The notes under the pieces were generated by a model. It was not told the origin of the DNA and made no database searches. It saw nothing but the letters and a program-made list of their open reading frames with translations. A stretch of 44,237 nt of DNA from contig NZ_FRCD01000028.1 of the NCBI RefSeq assembly GCF_900142785.1, positions 1 through 44,237 on the forward strand. Direction: 5' to 3'. Below are positions 32,588 through 41,085 of this stretch, one piece after another (within the stretch, counting starts at the first letter, position 1; each line of letters starts with the position of its first letter). Source of the DNA: Chryseobacterium carnipullorum. GTDB lineage: Bacteria; Bacteroidota; Bacteroidia; Flavobacteriales; Weeksellaceae. The position numbers and the translations under genes were made by a program.

Positions 32588-33292
32588 CTAGGCTGGTTTT
32601 GTTGCCCTAAACTCTATCTTGCTGGGTAATACGCGTGGATTCATTTTTAAAATATCGAGCACCAGATTCCCCATATCTTCAGGCTGGATCTTCCAGTTAT
32701 CTTTTTCTGAAGGAACATTTCCGTTGAAATTTGTCGCTACAGATCCCGGCATAATAACGGTAGATTTGATATTGTATTTCCGGAGGTCAATCATTGCTGC
32801 CTGAGTAAATCCGACTACTCCAAATTTTGACGCATTATAACCCGTTCCGTTTTCAAAGAAGTTGGCTCCTGCCAGACTTGAAACCGTGATATAATACCCT
32901 TCCGTCTTTTTTAATTCTTCTACTGAAGCTTTTAATGTGTAAAAAGCACCTGTAAGATTGGTCTCTATCATATCATTCCATTCCTGGGCAGTCAGCTCAT
33001 CTACGGGTTTAAATATTCCCAGCCCTGCATTGGCAATGACAAAATCCAGCCTTCCGAATTTCGCCACGGTAGATCTTACAGCATCTTCTTCACTTTCTAG
33101 GCTTCTTACATCCGAAACGACTCCTAGCACATTCTCAGAATACTGTTTAAGCTGTTCTTCAGCTTTCTCCACCTCCTGTCTCTTACGTCCTGAAAACGCC
33201 ACTGAAATACCGTTTTCCAATAATATTTTTGCTATTCCAAAACCTATTCCTTTGGTCCCTCCGGTTATATAAGCTACTTTATGATCTGACAT
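32588..33292 (-). CDS. Short-chain dehydrogenase/reductase (SDR)
   Basis: 234 residues from the ATG at 33292; the open frame reaches 33334, but the extra 14 residues run into the flanking terminator. Classical SDR motifs are present: nucleotide-binding TGGTKGIG (10-17), ANAG (87-90), catalytic Ser138 and YNASK (Tyr152, Lys156). The Arg-Lys pair GRKRQE after beta strand 2 points to NADP(H) rather than NAD. The fold is that of 3-oxoacyl-ACP reductase-like enzymes, but it is shorter than FabG; the substrate is unknown. It is monocistronic with hairpins on both sides. Confidence 0.88.
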   Translation of the reverse strand: MSDHKVAYITGGTKGIGFGIAKILLENGISVAFSGRKRQEVEKAEEQLKQYSENVLGVVSDVRSLESEEDAVRSTVAKFGRLDFVIANAGLGIFKPVDELTAQEWNDMIETNLTGAFYTLKASVEELKKTEGYYITVSSLAGANFFENGTGYNASKFGVVGFTQAAMIDLRKYNIKSTVIMPGSVATNFNGNVPSEKDNWKIQPEDMGNLVLDILKMNPRVLPSKIEFRATKPA

Positions 33293-33320
33293 ATTTGTAA
33301 ATTTTAATGCTCTAAAATAA

Positions 33321-33348
33321 CAAAAACGCTCCAATTGGAGCGTTTTTG
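33321..33348 (-). terminator. Terminator of the 33369 T9SS gene
   Basis: Perfect 12-bp stem CAAAAACGCTCC / GGAGCGTTTTTG with a 4-base AATT loop, 20 bases after the gene stop. The whole 28 bases are a palindrome and could act in both directions. Confidence 0.85.
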
Positions 33349-33368
33349 TAGTTAAGAATTATTCTATC

Positions 33369-34274
33369 TTATTTTTTTACAATTCTCTCTGTTACTTTCC
33401 CGTTTGGAGTCTCAATATTCAGGATATAAACTCCGGATGATAAGTTACTCAAATCAACTTTATTACCAACAACAGGTGCTGCTAACTTTTTGCCTCCAAA
33501 ATCATATACTTCTATTGAGTTTATTTTATCCTTAGATTCAACTATAACATAATCAGAAGTTGGATTTGGATATACTTTATAATTTAATTTCTGAGTCACT
33601 TCAGATGTTCCCAGCACACCGCTCACTACCTGAATTCCATCAAAATAAGCTGAACTATTATAATTATCATTGGTAATCGCTATATTTCCAACGAGAGTCC
33701 CTCCTGCAACTTGTCCAGTATGGATTAATGTTCCGTTTTGATAATATTTTGCCTCATTATTTGTAAAATCTAATTGTATCTTATAAGTATTCCATGCATT
33801 TCTGGTAAAATCCGCCCCTGTGTCAATGTAAGCAAGCTGAAGAGTTAGTGGATCCATATCAATTACCTGAATATTGTTCTGGAAATCAAATCTCATCCTT
33901 GCATTGATTGTACTTTGAGCAGGTGACTGTGGGGAAAAAAAGAAATCACATTCATCTCCTGCCGGAATGGATGATGTAAAATAGGCATTAAAATATATGG
34001 TTACAATCGGCCCATTTACAGTTACAGTAGGGCTGATGGGACCTGCTGCGGCATGATTTGTTCCATTATTACCTGTAATCTTTAATGACTGTGTTCCAGG
34101 CTTAGCCTGTTCTGTTGAAACCACTGCAATATGTGCTGCTGCTGTTCCACCCCAGCCTCCCTGGCCAGATATATTACCTGCATTAAATCCCTGAGCTGTT
34201 TCAAAGCTATAATTCATTTGTGCATTACCTATTAAAAAGCTGAATAATGCAGCAGTGAGTAAAATTTTCTTCAT
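33369..34274 (-). CDS. Secreted T9SS cargo protein, LamG-like fold (paralogue 1)
   Basis: 301 residues. Signal peptide 1-18 (ending LIGNAQ). The mature domain (about 20-215) begins MNYSFETAQGFNAGNISGQGGWG and runs as beta strands with VTVNGPIVTIYFNAYFTSS, MRFDFQNNIQVIDMD, TYKIQLDFTNNEAKYYQNGT and SAYFDGIQVVSG, a pattern like concanavalin/LamG lectin folds. The C-terminal part (KVYPNPTSDYVIVESKDKI through TERIVKK) is a type A T9SS sorting domain. It is related to the next gene (34560), which starts with the same IxFE..GFxxGxIxxQGxW layout. Sugar or adhesion binding is possible but unproven. Confidence 0.82.
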   Translation of the reverse strand: MKKILLTAALFSFLIGNAQMNYSFETAQGFNAGNISGQGGWGGTAAAHIAVVSTEQAKPGTQSLKITGNNGTNHAAAGPISPTVTVNGPIVTIYFNAYFTSSIPAGDECDFFFSPQSPAQSTINARMRFDFQNNIQVIDMDPLTLQLAYIDTGADFTRNAWNTYKIQLDFTNNEAKYYQNGTLIHTGQVAGGTLVGNIAITNDNYNSSAYFDGIQVVSGVLGTSEVTQKLNYKVYPNPTSDYVIVESKDKINSIEVYDFGGKKLAAPVVGNKVDLSNLSSGVYILNIETPNGKVTERIVKK

Positions 34275-34559
34275 GATATTTTTTTATTATTAATTACTCC
34301 AGTAAATATAGAACTTTTATTCTAATTCGGAAAAATATCAACTTTAAAGAAGGTATAAGATTAATATTTTAACTAAAAAACAGAAAATATATCAATATTA
34401 TCGATTTTAATAAATAAACACTACCCTAATCGTTTTTCTGAAAATATGAAACATTAAGAATATTTTAACTGAAAAATCAGTAAAAATTAACAAAATTCAC
34501 CAAAAAAGGATTAAAACACAGTAAATCAATGAAATTCAAATCAATACACAATATTTGAG
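34275..34559. other. AT-rich gap between two paralogous T9SS genes
   Basis: No gene seen. It contains two copies of an AATATTTTAACT word followed by A-rich sequence and CAG (34363-34383 and 34459-34480), which may be a degenerate direct repeat. No clear terminator for the upstream gene was found. Confidence 0.45.
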
Positions 34560-35477
34560 TTATTTTTTAATGAACTTCTGAGAAAAATCGCCTGTCTCCG
34601 TTTTTATATTTATCAGATAGGTCCCAACCGGTAGATTTGACACAGCCACTTTGTCATTTTCCAGCTTGACCTGAACTTTTTTCCCTGCAGAATCATATAT
34701 TTCAATGCTTTTTATCTTACCCGGATAGCTGATCTTTATAAAATCTGAGGCGGGATTCGGATATAAGGATACATTGTTTTTATCTAAGGTATTATTGGCT
34801 GCAGATAGCAATGCTTCACTGTATACCTTAAGATTATCTATATATGCAGTTCCATCTGCGTTATCATGTACAAAACGCAATTGGTTCATCCCCATTGATT
34901 CTGCTGCTGTTCCTGAATAAATCAAAATTCCATTCAGATAATATTTGACATCTGCTGAAGTCCCTATCACTGTAAGTCTGTACCAAAGATTGGGTTGCCA
35001 GGTCCCTGATGTAGCCTCCATAACAGGAGTTCCTGAAATCATTCTCAGAACTTTAACATTTCCCGTATTATCAAAATCAAGTCTTACTACATATTTTTCT
35101 TCTGCGCTGCTTAATCCCTGAAAACTAAAAATTGATCCGTTGAGCTGTGACATATTGATATCAAAAGATACTGTAAAATTATCATAAGGAAGCATCATGG
35201 GAAGGTTGTCAAAGGCTCCGATGATAGGAATAGATTGCGTTCCGTAAGTATTTTCTTTTACAATCTTCAGGGAGTTCATTCCGTCCGTTGCATTTTCCGT
35301 GCAAATGGTCTGATTAAGTATATAAGGAGGGACATCTCCCGTTGGCGTACTGATCCACGTTCCCTGTGTGTGAATATCTCCCGTATAAAATCCATCTAAA
35401 CTTTCAAATGAAATGATCTGTTGTGCCAGGGAAACCGTTGATAGCAAACAGATTGCGATAATGTAAATTTTTTTCAT
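34560..35477 (-). CDS. Secreted T9SS cargo protein, LamG-like fold (paralogue 2)
   Basis: 305 residues from the ATG at 35477 (KKIYIIAICLLSTVSLAQ signal peptide); a start at 35513 would add 12 residues in front of it and is rejected. The mature part starts QIISFESLDGFYTGDIHTQGTW, closely parallel to the neighbouring protein, and contains YDNFTVSFDINMSQLN, WYRLTVIGTSADVKYYLNGI and TAYIDNLKVYSEA. The C-terminal sorting domain reads SLYPNPASDFIKISYPGK and ends in SQKFIKK. So it is a tandem paralogue of the 33369 gene. Both probably act outside the cell; ligand unknown. Confidence 0.82.
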   Translation of the reverse strand: MKKIYIIAICLLSTVSLAQQIISFESLDGFYTGDIHTQGTWISTPTGDVPPYILNQTICTENATDGMNSLKIVKENTYGTQSIPIIGAFDNLPMMLPYDNFTVSFDINMSQLNGSIFSFQGLSSAEEKYVVRLDFDNTGNVKVLRMISGTPVMEATSGTWQPNLWYRLTVIGTSADVKYYLNGILIYSGTAAESMGMNQLRFVHDNADGTAYIDNLKVYSEALLSAANNTLDKNNVSLYPNPASDFIKISYPGKIKSIEIYDSAGKKVQVKLENDKVAVSNLPVGTYLINIKTETGDFSQKFIKK

Positions 35478-35562
35478 AGCATTATTTTTAGGTTGAATTA
35501 AAAATAAACACATAGATTAAGTAAAAAAATATCATTTGATAGGGATATTATCATAAAAAAGC

Positions 35563-35593
35563 ATAAAGCGCTCCGAAATCCGAAGCGCTTTAT
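35563..35593 (-). terminator. Terminator of the M20 dipeptidase gene
   Basis: Stem ATAAAGCGCT / AGCGCTTTAT with an 11-base loop, and TTTTTTATG following on the minus strand. Confidence 0.8.
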
Positions 35594-35615
35594 ACAATAT
35601 TTTTTAAAATATTAA

Positions 35616-36995
35616 CTATTTAGAATAATTCTCAAAGAATAATGGAATGCTTTCAATTCCTTTATAGAAATTAAACAAGCCGTAATGTTCATTCGGTGAG
35701 TGAATTGCATCTGAATCCAGTCCAAAGCCCATTAATACTGACTTAGCGCCTAGTACTTTTTCAAACATAGAAGTAATGGGAATACTTCCTCCACTTCTGT
35801 ATGGAAGCACCTCTTTACCAAATGCCGTTTCCATAGCCTGTTTAGCTGCCAAAAATTCTTTAGTATCACTTGGCAATACATAAGGCATACCTCCGTGGTG
35901 AGGTGTTACTTTTACCTTTACGTTATCAGGAGCTATTTTTTCAAAATATTTTGTAAATTTTTCTGTGATTTCTTCGGGAGTCTGATAAGGAACCAGACGC
36001 ATTGAAATTTTAGCAGAAGCCTTTGAAGGAATGACTGTTTTGGCCCCTTCTCCTGTATACCCTCCCCAAATACCATTGCAGTCCAAAGTAGGACGGATAG
36101 ATGTTCTTTCAAGGGTAGTATAGCTTTTTTCACCTTCTACTCCGTTCAGACCGATGGATTTTTTGAATTCTTCAGGATTATCCTTCAGCTTATTCATCTC
36201 TGCTCTCTCTTCATCTGATACCACTTCTACGTTATCATAAAATCCGTCAATCGTAATATGTCCGTCTTCGTCAATCAGTTTAGCAATCATTCTGGAAAGT
36301 ACATGGATCGGGTTTGGAACAGCTCCTCCATAAAGCCCCGAATGCAGGTCTCTGTTTGGACCTTCTATTTCAACTTCCACATAGCTTAAACCTCTTAATC
36401 CTGTAGTTACGGTAGGCTGTTCATTACTGTAAATATGGGTATCTGAAATCAGGATACAGTCACAAGAAAGCTTTTCTTTATTTTCGTTAACGAAATCTCC
36501 TAAGCTTACAGATCCCACTTCTTCTTCCCCTTCTAAGATAAATTTAACATTGCAAGGAAGTGTATTGGTTTTCATCATTGCCTCAAAAGCTTTCAGATGC
36601 ATGAAAAACTGTCCTTTATCATCTGCTGAACCTCTTGCGAAGATGGCTCCCTCAGGATGCAGTGCTGTTTTTTCAATATATGGCTCGAAAGGCGGCTTTT
36701 TCCATAATTCCAGAGGGTCTGCAGGTTGTACATCATAATGTCCGTACACCAGCACCGTAGGAAGGTTTTTATCTAAAATTTTCTCTCCAAAAACGATCGG
36801 ATAGCCTTTTGTTTCGCATACTTCCACATGATCTGCACCTGCATTTTTAAGATATTCTGCACATACGTCCGCACATTTCAATACATCATTTTTATAAGCC
36901 GGATCTGCAGAAATAGAAGGAATTCTGAGTAACTCAAATAATTCATCCACGAAACGCTGTTTGTTTTCGTTAATGTAATTTAATGTCTCTTGCAT
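35616..36995 (-). CDS. M20-family dipeptidase
   Basis: 459 residues from the ATG at 36995; an upstream extension to 37049 lies in a terminator region. Metal ligands and catalytic residues of the M20 (CNDP/carnosinase-like) family are seen: VYGHYDVQP (His86, Asp88), ARGSADDKG (Asp125), and EGEEEVGS (Glu158 as general base, Glu159 as ligand). The lid-domain segment GLRGLSYVEVEIEGPNRDLHSGLYGGAVPNPIHVL contains the dimerisation His. It is a cytoplasmic di-zinc enzyme that cleaves dipeptides and probably feeds amino-acid catabolism. It has its own terminator and follows the OmpA gene. Confidence 0.93.
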   Translation of the reverse strand: MQETLNYINENKQRFVDELFELLRIPSISADPAYKNDVLKCADVCAEYLKNAGADHVEVCETKGYPIVFGEKILDKNLPTVLVYGHYDVQPADPLELWKKPPFEPYIEKTALHPEGAIFARGSADDKGQFFMHLKAFEAMMKTNTLPCNVKFILEGEEEVGSVSLGDFVNENKEKLSCDCILISDTHIYSNEQPTVTTGLRGLSYVEVEIEGPNRDLHSGLYGGAVPNPIHVLSRMIAKLIDEDGHITIDGFYDNVEVVSDEERAEMNKLKDNPEEFKKSIGLNGVEGEKSYTTLERTSIRPTLDCNGIWGGYTGEGAKTVIPSKASAKISMRLVPYQTPEEITEKFTKYFEKIAPDNVKVKVTPHHGGMPYVLPSDTKEFLAAKQAMETAFGKEVLPYRSGGSIPITSMFEKVLGAKSVLMGFGLDSDAIHSPNEHYGLFNFYKGIESIPLFFENYSK

Positions 36996-37027
36996 TTTAA
37001 AAATTTGTTTTGTTAAAAATAAAAAAA

Positions 37028-37047
37028 ATGCCTTGCATGGGCAAGAC
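37028..37047 (-). terminator. Terminator of the OmpA gene
   Basis: Stem TGCCTTGC / GCAAGACA with one mismatch and a 4-base loop, followed by eight T on the minus strand, 26 bases after the OmpA stop. Confidence 0.75.
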
Positions 37048-37072
37048 ATTGATATTTCTTTATTGTAAATTA

Positions 37073-37735
37073 CTATTTGGTAAATCGAACAGACATTTTT
37101 CTGTCTGACGCTCTTTCCGAGTCAGAAGCTTTTGCATCTACGTGAGCAAACTGACTTCCGTATCCTTCAGCAGAAACGATTTGTGCTGTAGCTCCCAGTT
37201 TAGAAAGTTCAGCTTTGATAAAATTAGCTCTTTCCTGAGATAATTTTAAGTTTTTAGCTTCATCACCTGTCTTATCTGTATACCCTCCAATTTTGATTTT
37301 TGCATCCGGATAAGCCTTTAGAATTTTAGCTAAATTATCCAATTGGTCATGAGAACCAGCTTCCAATTGGTTAGCAGATCCTGTTTTAAAATTTACGTTG
37401 TCAAAATTATACCAAGTATTCTTCAATCCGTCTTCAGTAGCAGATGCATACTGTCCGGATTTCAGGTATTTGATCATACTGTCTTCCATTCCATTAGCAA
37501 AGCCTTTTAAAGCTACACCGTTCAAATCAATAGAAACCTGAGCTTTTTTTTCAGCATGTTCAGAACCGTGACCAGCTGCTGCTTCATGACCATGACTTTC
37601 ACCACCCTGGTGATCATCAGAATATCTTTCTATTCCTTCTTCCAGTTTTAGAGTATTCTTGTTTCCTCCTGCCTGGATTTTTTTACAGCTTACAGCTACA
37701 GTTGCAATGGCTAAACATATAACTAATTTTCTCAT
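37073..37735 (-). CDS. OmpA-family lipoprotein with His/Glu-rich linker
   Basis: 220 residues. Lipoprotein signal peptide with lipobox VAVSC (Cys17). A linker (about 40-65) is rich in His, Gly and Glu (GGESHGHEAAAGHGSEHAEK), which could bind metal. From about 115 the OmpA-type peptidoglycan-binding domain is seen: NWYNFDNVNFKTGSANQLEA-like start, LAKILKAYPDAKIKIGGYTD, KNLKLSQERANFIKAELSKLG and ASDRKMSVRF. It should link the outer membrane to peptidoglycan via the Asp and Arg of the TD and LSxxRA motifs. It has a full promoter upstream and a terminator downstream. Confidence 0.9.
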   Translation of the reverse strand: MRKLVICLAIATVAVSCKKIQAGGNKNTLKLEEGIERYSDDHQGGESHGHEAAAGHGSEHAEKKAQVSIDLNGVALKGFANGMEDSMIKYLKSGQYASATEDGLKNTWYNFDNVNFKTGSANQLEAGSHDQLDNLAKILKAYPDAKIKIGGYTDKTGDEAKNLKLSQERANFIKAELSKLGATAQIVSAEGYGSQFAHVDAKASDSERASDRKMSVRFTK

Positions 37736-37754
37736 GCTTAAATTTTAGATTCCC

Positions 37755-37785
37755 CAAAATTAAGCAATCCTGTTTTTTTCGGCAA
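37755..37785 (-). promoter_or_regulatory. Promoter of the OmpA gene
   Basis: Minus strand: TTG (37785-37783), 20-base spacer, TAATTTTG (37762-37755), 19 bases before the ATG. Confidence 0.65.
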
Positions 37786-37790
37786 CATTT

Positions 37791-38957
37791 TTATACTGAT
37801 TTTAAAATAATTTTACCTTTTTTGGATTGTGTAAAAATAAGATAGTCCTTTCCACCGTCTTTTATGGCATATTTCTTTTTGATATCTTCCGGTTTTAAAG
37901 GATAGTTCTTGGCAATGATATTGAACTGTCCTTTCTTTTTAATCTGTTTAGATTCAATAATTTCCATTTCAAAAACTCTTCCGGGGAAATCACTGATCTT
38001 TTGATCTGAAGTATAAAGATGGGTATTGGAGTGAAGTTTTTTCAGCCCCAATCTTTCTGAGATCAGATTAAAAATTCCGGCTTTTAAAACCGCATGATTG
38101 GGAATATAGATGAACTTTTCGGGTTCAGAGTATACAGCAAGCGAAGTTTCTTCTTCCCCAAAAGTAAATGTAAACTCAGATTCTCCACTTTCAAGATTAA
38201 TACAGTTAACGGTAATTCCTTCGTTTTCCTTAGTGGAAAGGAAAATAACGACCTCCTTGACATCGTTTTTTACCGCTATGATTTCTATCCTGAAAATACA
38301 TGGCAAAACTGATATGAGATATTTCAAATCGATCAGGGGAGAGAGCTTTATGATGACCTGATCTGCTGTCTCGAGTAATTTTTTTCTGATTTGAAGAATA
38401 TCAGGCGAAAGATCTTCCAGAAGAAAGACTTTATTTTTGTTCTGATCTCTTCTTGCCGGATCTAAATAGATAATGTTGAAATATTCTTTATTGATCTGTA
38501 AGAAATCTTCCAGATTTTGATTGATAAACTTTGCTTTTCTGCCTAAAACATTCCAGTTATGTTCTACAATACCTAATAATTCCTGATTCTGTTCTACCAA
38601 AGTAACTTCATCAAAATTTTGAGATAAATAATAGGCATCAATTCCGAAACCGCTGGTCAGATCGACGAATTTCTTTCCTTTGAGGATTTGTGATTTATAG
38701 ACTGCCGTTTTCTCTGATGATGCCTGCTCTAAATTAAGCTGTGGCGGGAAAACAATCCCTTCTTTCAGTAAGAAAGGAAATTTCTTCTGAGCAGTCTGTT
38801 TTCCTTTGATCTGCTGCACGATTTCCTGCATCGAAACATCTGGAAATGGAGATTTTTTCAATAGTTGAGCATGCAGATCTGTATTTAGATTTGCATTGAT
38901 ATAGTCCTGAATTTCTTTGTTTTTTATAATATTTCCCACAGAATACACAAATACCAC
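37791..38957 (-). CDS. SAM-dependent methyltransferase with THUMP-like C-terminal domain
   Basis: About 388 residues. Frame opens with a GTG at 38957; two more GTG codons (codons 4 and 7) are possible, so the exact start is uncertain. A helical N-terminal part (10-80) precedes the class I methyltransferase core: GKKFVDLTSGFGIDAYYLSQ (SAM-binding loop), VTLVEQNQEL and YFNIIYLDPARRD, with the DPxRR-like catalytic motif found in this flavobacterial family. The end (about 310-388) is THUMP-like: GQFNIIAKNYPLKPEDIKKK. It probably modifies RNA, but the target base is unknown. No terminator is seen behind it; the OmpA promoter follows. Confidence 0.85.
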   Translation of the reverse strand: MVFVYSVGNIIKNKEIQDYINANLNTDLHAQLLKKSPFPDVSMQEIVQQIKGKQTAQKKFPFLLKEGIVFPPQLNLEQASSEKTAVYKSQILKGKKFVDLTSGFGIDAYYLSQNFDEVTLVEQNQELLGIVEHNWNVLGRKAKFINQNLEDFLQINKEYFNIIYLDPARRDQNKNKVFLLEDLSPDILQIRKKLLETADQVIIKLSPLIDLKYLISVLPCIFRIEIIAVKNDVKEVVIFLSTKENEGITVNCINLESGESEFTFTFGEEETSLAVYSEPEKFIYIPNHAVLKAGIFNLISERLGLKKLHSNTHLYTSDQKISDFPGRVFEMEIIESKQIKKKGQFNIIAKNYPLKPEDIKKKYAIKDGGKDYLIFTQSKKGKIILKSV

Positions 38958-39004
38958 AGATTTAAAGCCTATTAATTAATTTATAAGTCCATTTATTTTT
39001 CTAA

Positions 39005-39184
39005 TTATACTTTTCCCTTAAATTTAATCGGAATACCAACCTGTGTTTGAATGTTCAATCCATTATTTTGTAATTCATGAGCTAGTACTTTTTCATATAC
39101 TTTCTCAAAAAGTCCAGGTCCAAGTTCATTATAAACAGAAAATATAGACTTCCTGATATAAAAACTAATTTCATTTTCAGTCAT
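39005..39184 (-). pseudogene. Truncated GxxExxY family gene (N-terminal half only)
   Basis: A 59-codon frame with ATG at 39184 and TAA at 39005, starting MTENEISFYIRKSIFSVYNE and containing GLFEKVY, the GxxExxY motif, then LQNNGLNIQTQVGIPIKFKG. Normal members (PDDEXK_3-like) are about 120-130 residues with a second half carrying the Asp and ELK-type nuclease residues. Here the frame stops where that half should begin, and only 47 bases separate it from the methyltransferase start, so the rest has been deleted. It is too short for standard gene calls. It could be a decayed remnant or a small retained domain. Confidence 0.7.
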
Positions 39185-39268
39185 TTGTGTAAATTTTGCT
39201 TATAACAAATCTACAAAATCTGTGGGAGCAAAAAAAGTACTCAAACGACCTCTGTACAACAGTAAAAT

Positions 39269-39709
39269 TTACCTCTTATAAAAAATATAATCAGTTAACA
39301 AAGGTTCAATGCCGTTTTGTTTTAGAAGAGAATTGATCTGCCCTCTGTGATAGGTTGAGTGGTTTATAGCGTGGAACAGCATTTCAAAAATACTGTTTTC
39401 AAATTTCGTACCTCTTGAATTGTGATATTCTTTTCTTGTATCAAGATCCTGATTTTGAATAATATCAATACTTTTCAAAAAGTTTTGATGATTAATTCCA
39501 TCAAGAGACTCAAAGGAATTGACTTGCCAGACTTCAAACGATTTCTCATCGAGTATCCGTGAGTTCCAGATCTGCTGGGCATTCAGGGTATGATTGATGA
39601 GACTGATTGTTTTTTCATCAACTGTTGTGATGTTTTCAGAAATTATCTGAATCATTTCTTTATTGAAATGATAGGTATATTCAAATAAATCAATCAGTTT
39701 TTCTTTCAT
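39269..39709 (-). CDS. DinB-like four-helix protein
   Basis: 146 residues with the all-helical DinB/YfiT-like layout. Metal-site His candidates are INHTLNAQQIWNSRIL (His42 near residue 40) and HAINHSTYHRGQI near 115-127, which contains the HxxxHxxHR arrangement typical of the family. Members bind a divalent metal and often act as thiol or other small-molecule transferases; the substrate is unknown. Its ATG overlaps the stop of the mutase gene by one base (TAATG), so translation is coupled, which is unusual for a DinB gene beside a B12 mutase. No terminator is obvious before the truncated GxxExxY gene. Confidence 0.82.
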   Translation of the reverse strand: MKEKLIDLFEYTYHFNKEMIQIISENITTVDEKTISLINHTLNAQQIWNSRILDEKSFEVWQVNSFESLDGINHQNFLKSIDIIQNQDLDTRKEYHNSRGTKFENSIFEMLFHAINHSTYHRGQINSLLKQNGIEPLLTDYIFYKR

Positions 39710-40872
39710 TACTCAAACATTTCAGCCCAACGTACGGCTTTAATTTCTTTTTCGCTGTACATATCCCCGATTGATCTTTTAACGTCTAATTTGGGGTATA
39801 AATTGACTCCTATCAGCTTTATTTTTCCTTCTTCTACCCATTTTTGCTCTTCAACAGCCTGGTCGTAGATCTTTTTCTGAATACTTCCCTGCTTTAAAAG
39901 TTCAAGATAACCGCCACCTTCTTCGATCTCAATAAACCAGGTCCATGATTTTTCTGCAATCTGGCGGGTAATGTCTTCCACGTAATAGCTTCCATTCGAT
40001 GCATCTTCAAATACATTGATGATGCTTTCGTACGCCAGCACAATCTGTTGCTTAAAAGAAATCTCTTCAGAAATATCCGTACTTCTGTTTACCTGATAAT
40101 TAGTACTGAAGACAGCGTCTGCTCCGGCGATCATGGCTGAAGCCAGTTCTAACGTTGAGCGGATAAGGTTATTTTCATTATCTGCAATCGCTTTATTTCT
40201 TGAAGAAGTTTCTGCAAAGATGTAGGGCGTGTCATTTAAACCGTATTCTTTGGAAAGTTGATTAAAGACTATTTTAAAAGCTCTGAGTTTAGCCATTTCA
40301 AAGAAATAATTTCCTCCTACTGCTATTCTGAAGATCAGTTTATTTAAAATTTCAGGGCCATATACTTCAACAAGCTCCTTTGTTTTCGCCAGGGCAATTC
40401 CCAATTGCTGGTAAATCGCTGCTCCGGCATTCTGGTGAAGCGAAACATCAACGCAGATATTTCTTTTGAAATTTTTGGATAAAAGTTCTTTGGCCAGCTG
40501 ATCATCAATCATGCCTTCATTTTCATTAAAAACATCAATCAATGAGAAGTATTGATCTTCTTCTTTTGGGCTGATGTGACCGGCCAGATCTTTATTATTA
40601 ACAAAAATTGTTTTTTCCTCAAGATTGTCTACGTTCTGGTCTAAAATAAATGCAAATACATCTTCTTCCAGACTTTCATGATATTTTGCAACCAAATGGG
40701 TGCTTTCTTCAACTTTTGGCAGGTTAACCAATGGTTTCTGAACTTCGCTGTAAAAAGGCTGGACATCAATTCCTTCTAAATTTTCTTTCTTCAGGATAGA
40801 ATAAATATCTTCTGTTTTAAGCTGCTTTTTAACTAATTTTTCCCAGTTTGGAAGGATATCTGTATTGGACAT
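39709..40872 (-). CDS. mutA: Methylmalonyl-CoA mutase small (beta) subunit
   Basis: 387 residues, shorter than the typical 450-640-residue small subunit. It lacks a B12-binding domain (no DxHxxG), which is normal for the catalytically inactive small subunit of the heterodimer. The barrel is recognisable by LHQNAGAAIYQQLGIALAKT, FRIAVGGNYFFEMAKLRAFK, ETSSRNKAIADNENNLIRSTLELASAMIAGADAVF and the C-terminal AEKSWTWFIEIEEGGGYLELL. The subunit helps the large (catalytic) subunit convert methylmalonyl-CoA to succinyl-CoA, as needed for propionate, branched-chain amino-acid and odd-chain fat catabolism. The large subunit gene is not in this window; DinB follows instead. Confidence 0.9.
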   Translation of the reverse strand: MSNTDILPNWEKLVKKQLKTEDIYSILKKENLEGIDVQPFYSEVQKPLVNLPKVEESTHLVAKYHESLEEDVFAFILDQNVDNLEEKTIFVNNKDLAGHISPKEEDQYFSLIDVFNENEGMIDDQLAKELLSKNFKRNICVDVSLHQNAGAAIYQQLGIALAKTKELVEVYGPEILNKLIFRIAVGGNYFFEMAKLRAFKIVFNQLSKEYGLNDTPYIFAETSSRNKAIADNENNLIRSTLELASAMIAGADAVFSTNYQVNRSTDISEEISFKQQIVLAYESIINVFEDASNGSYYVEDITRQIAEKSWTWFIEIEEGGGYLELLKQGSIQKKIYDQAVEEQKWVEEGKIKLIGVNLYPKLDVKRSIGDMYSEKEIKAVRWAEMFE

Positions 40873-40894
40873 TGGCTATTTTTTATGGTCAATA

Positions 40895-41039
40895 GTGAAT
40901 TTTTGCTTTGCAAATCAATGGTGAATCTATAAAAAATTTACGCTTGACGATTGACAATTCACTGTTGATATTTATATTACTTATCTTGTGAATGCTGAAT
41001 TTTTGCTCCGCAAGTCTATAGTGAATCTATAAAAATTAA
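40895..41039 (+). repeat. Two degenerate direct repeats spaced exactly 100 bp
   Basis: Unit 1 (40895-40940) and unit 2 (40995-41039) share TGAATTTTTGCT, then GCAA, then GTGAATCTATAAAAA, and differ at only a few positions. Between them lies TTGACGATTGACAATTCAC. They lie between mutA and the divIC-like gene and are related to words in the 30593-30693 repeat. Confidence 0.6.
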
Positions 41040-41085
41040 TGATTGACACTTCGTTACAAAGCTAATTGACTACTCACATTTCAAA

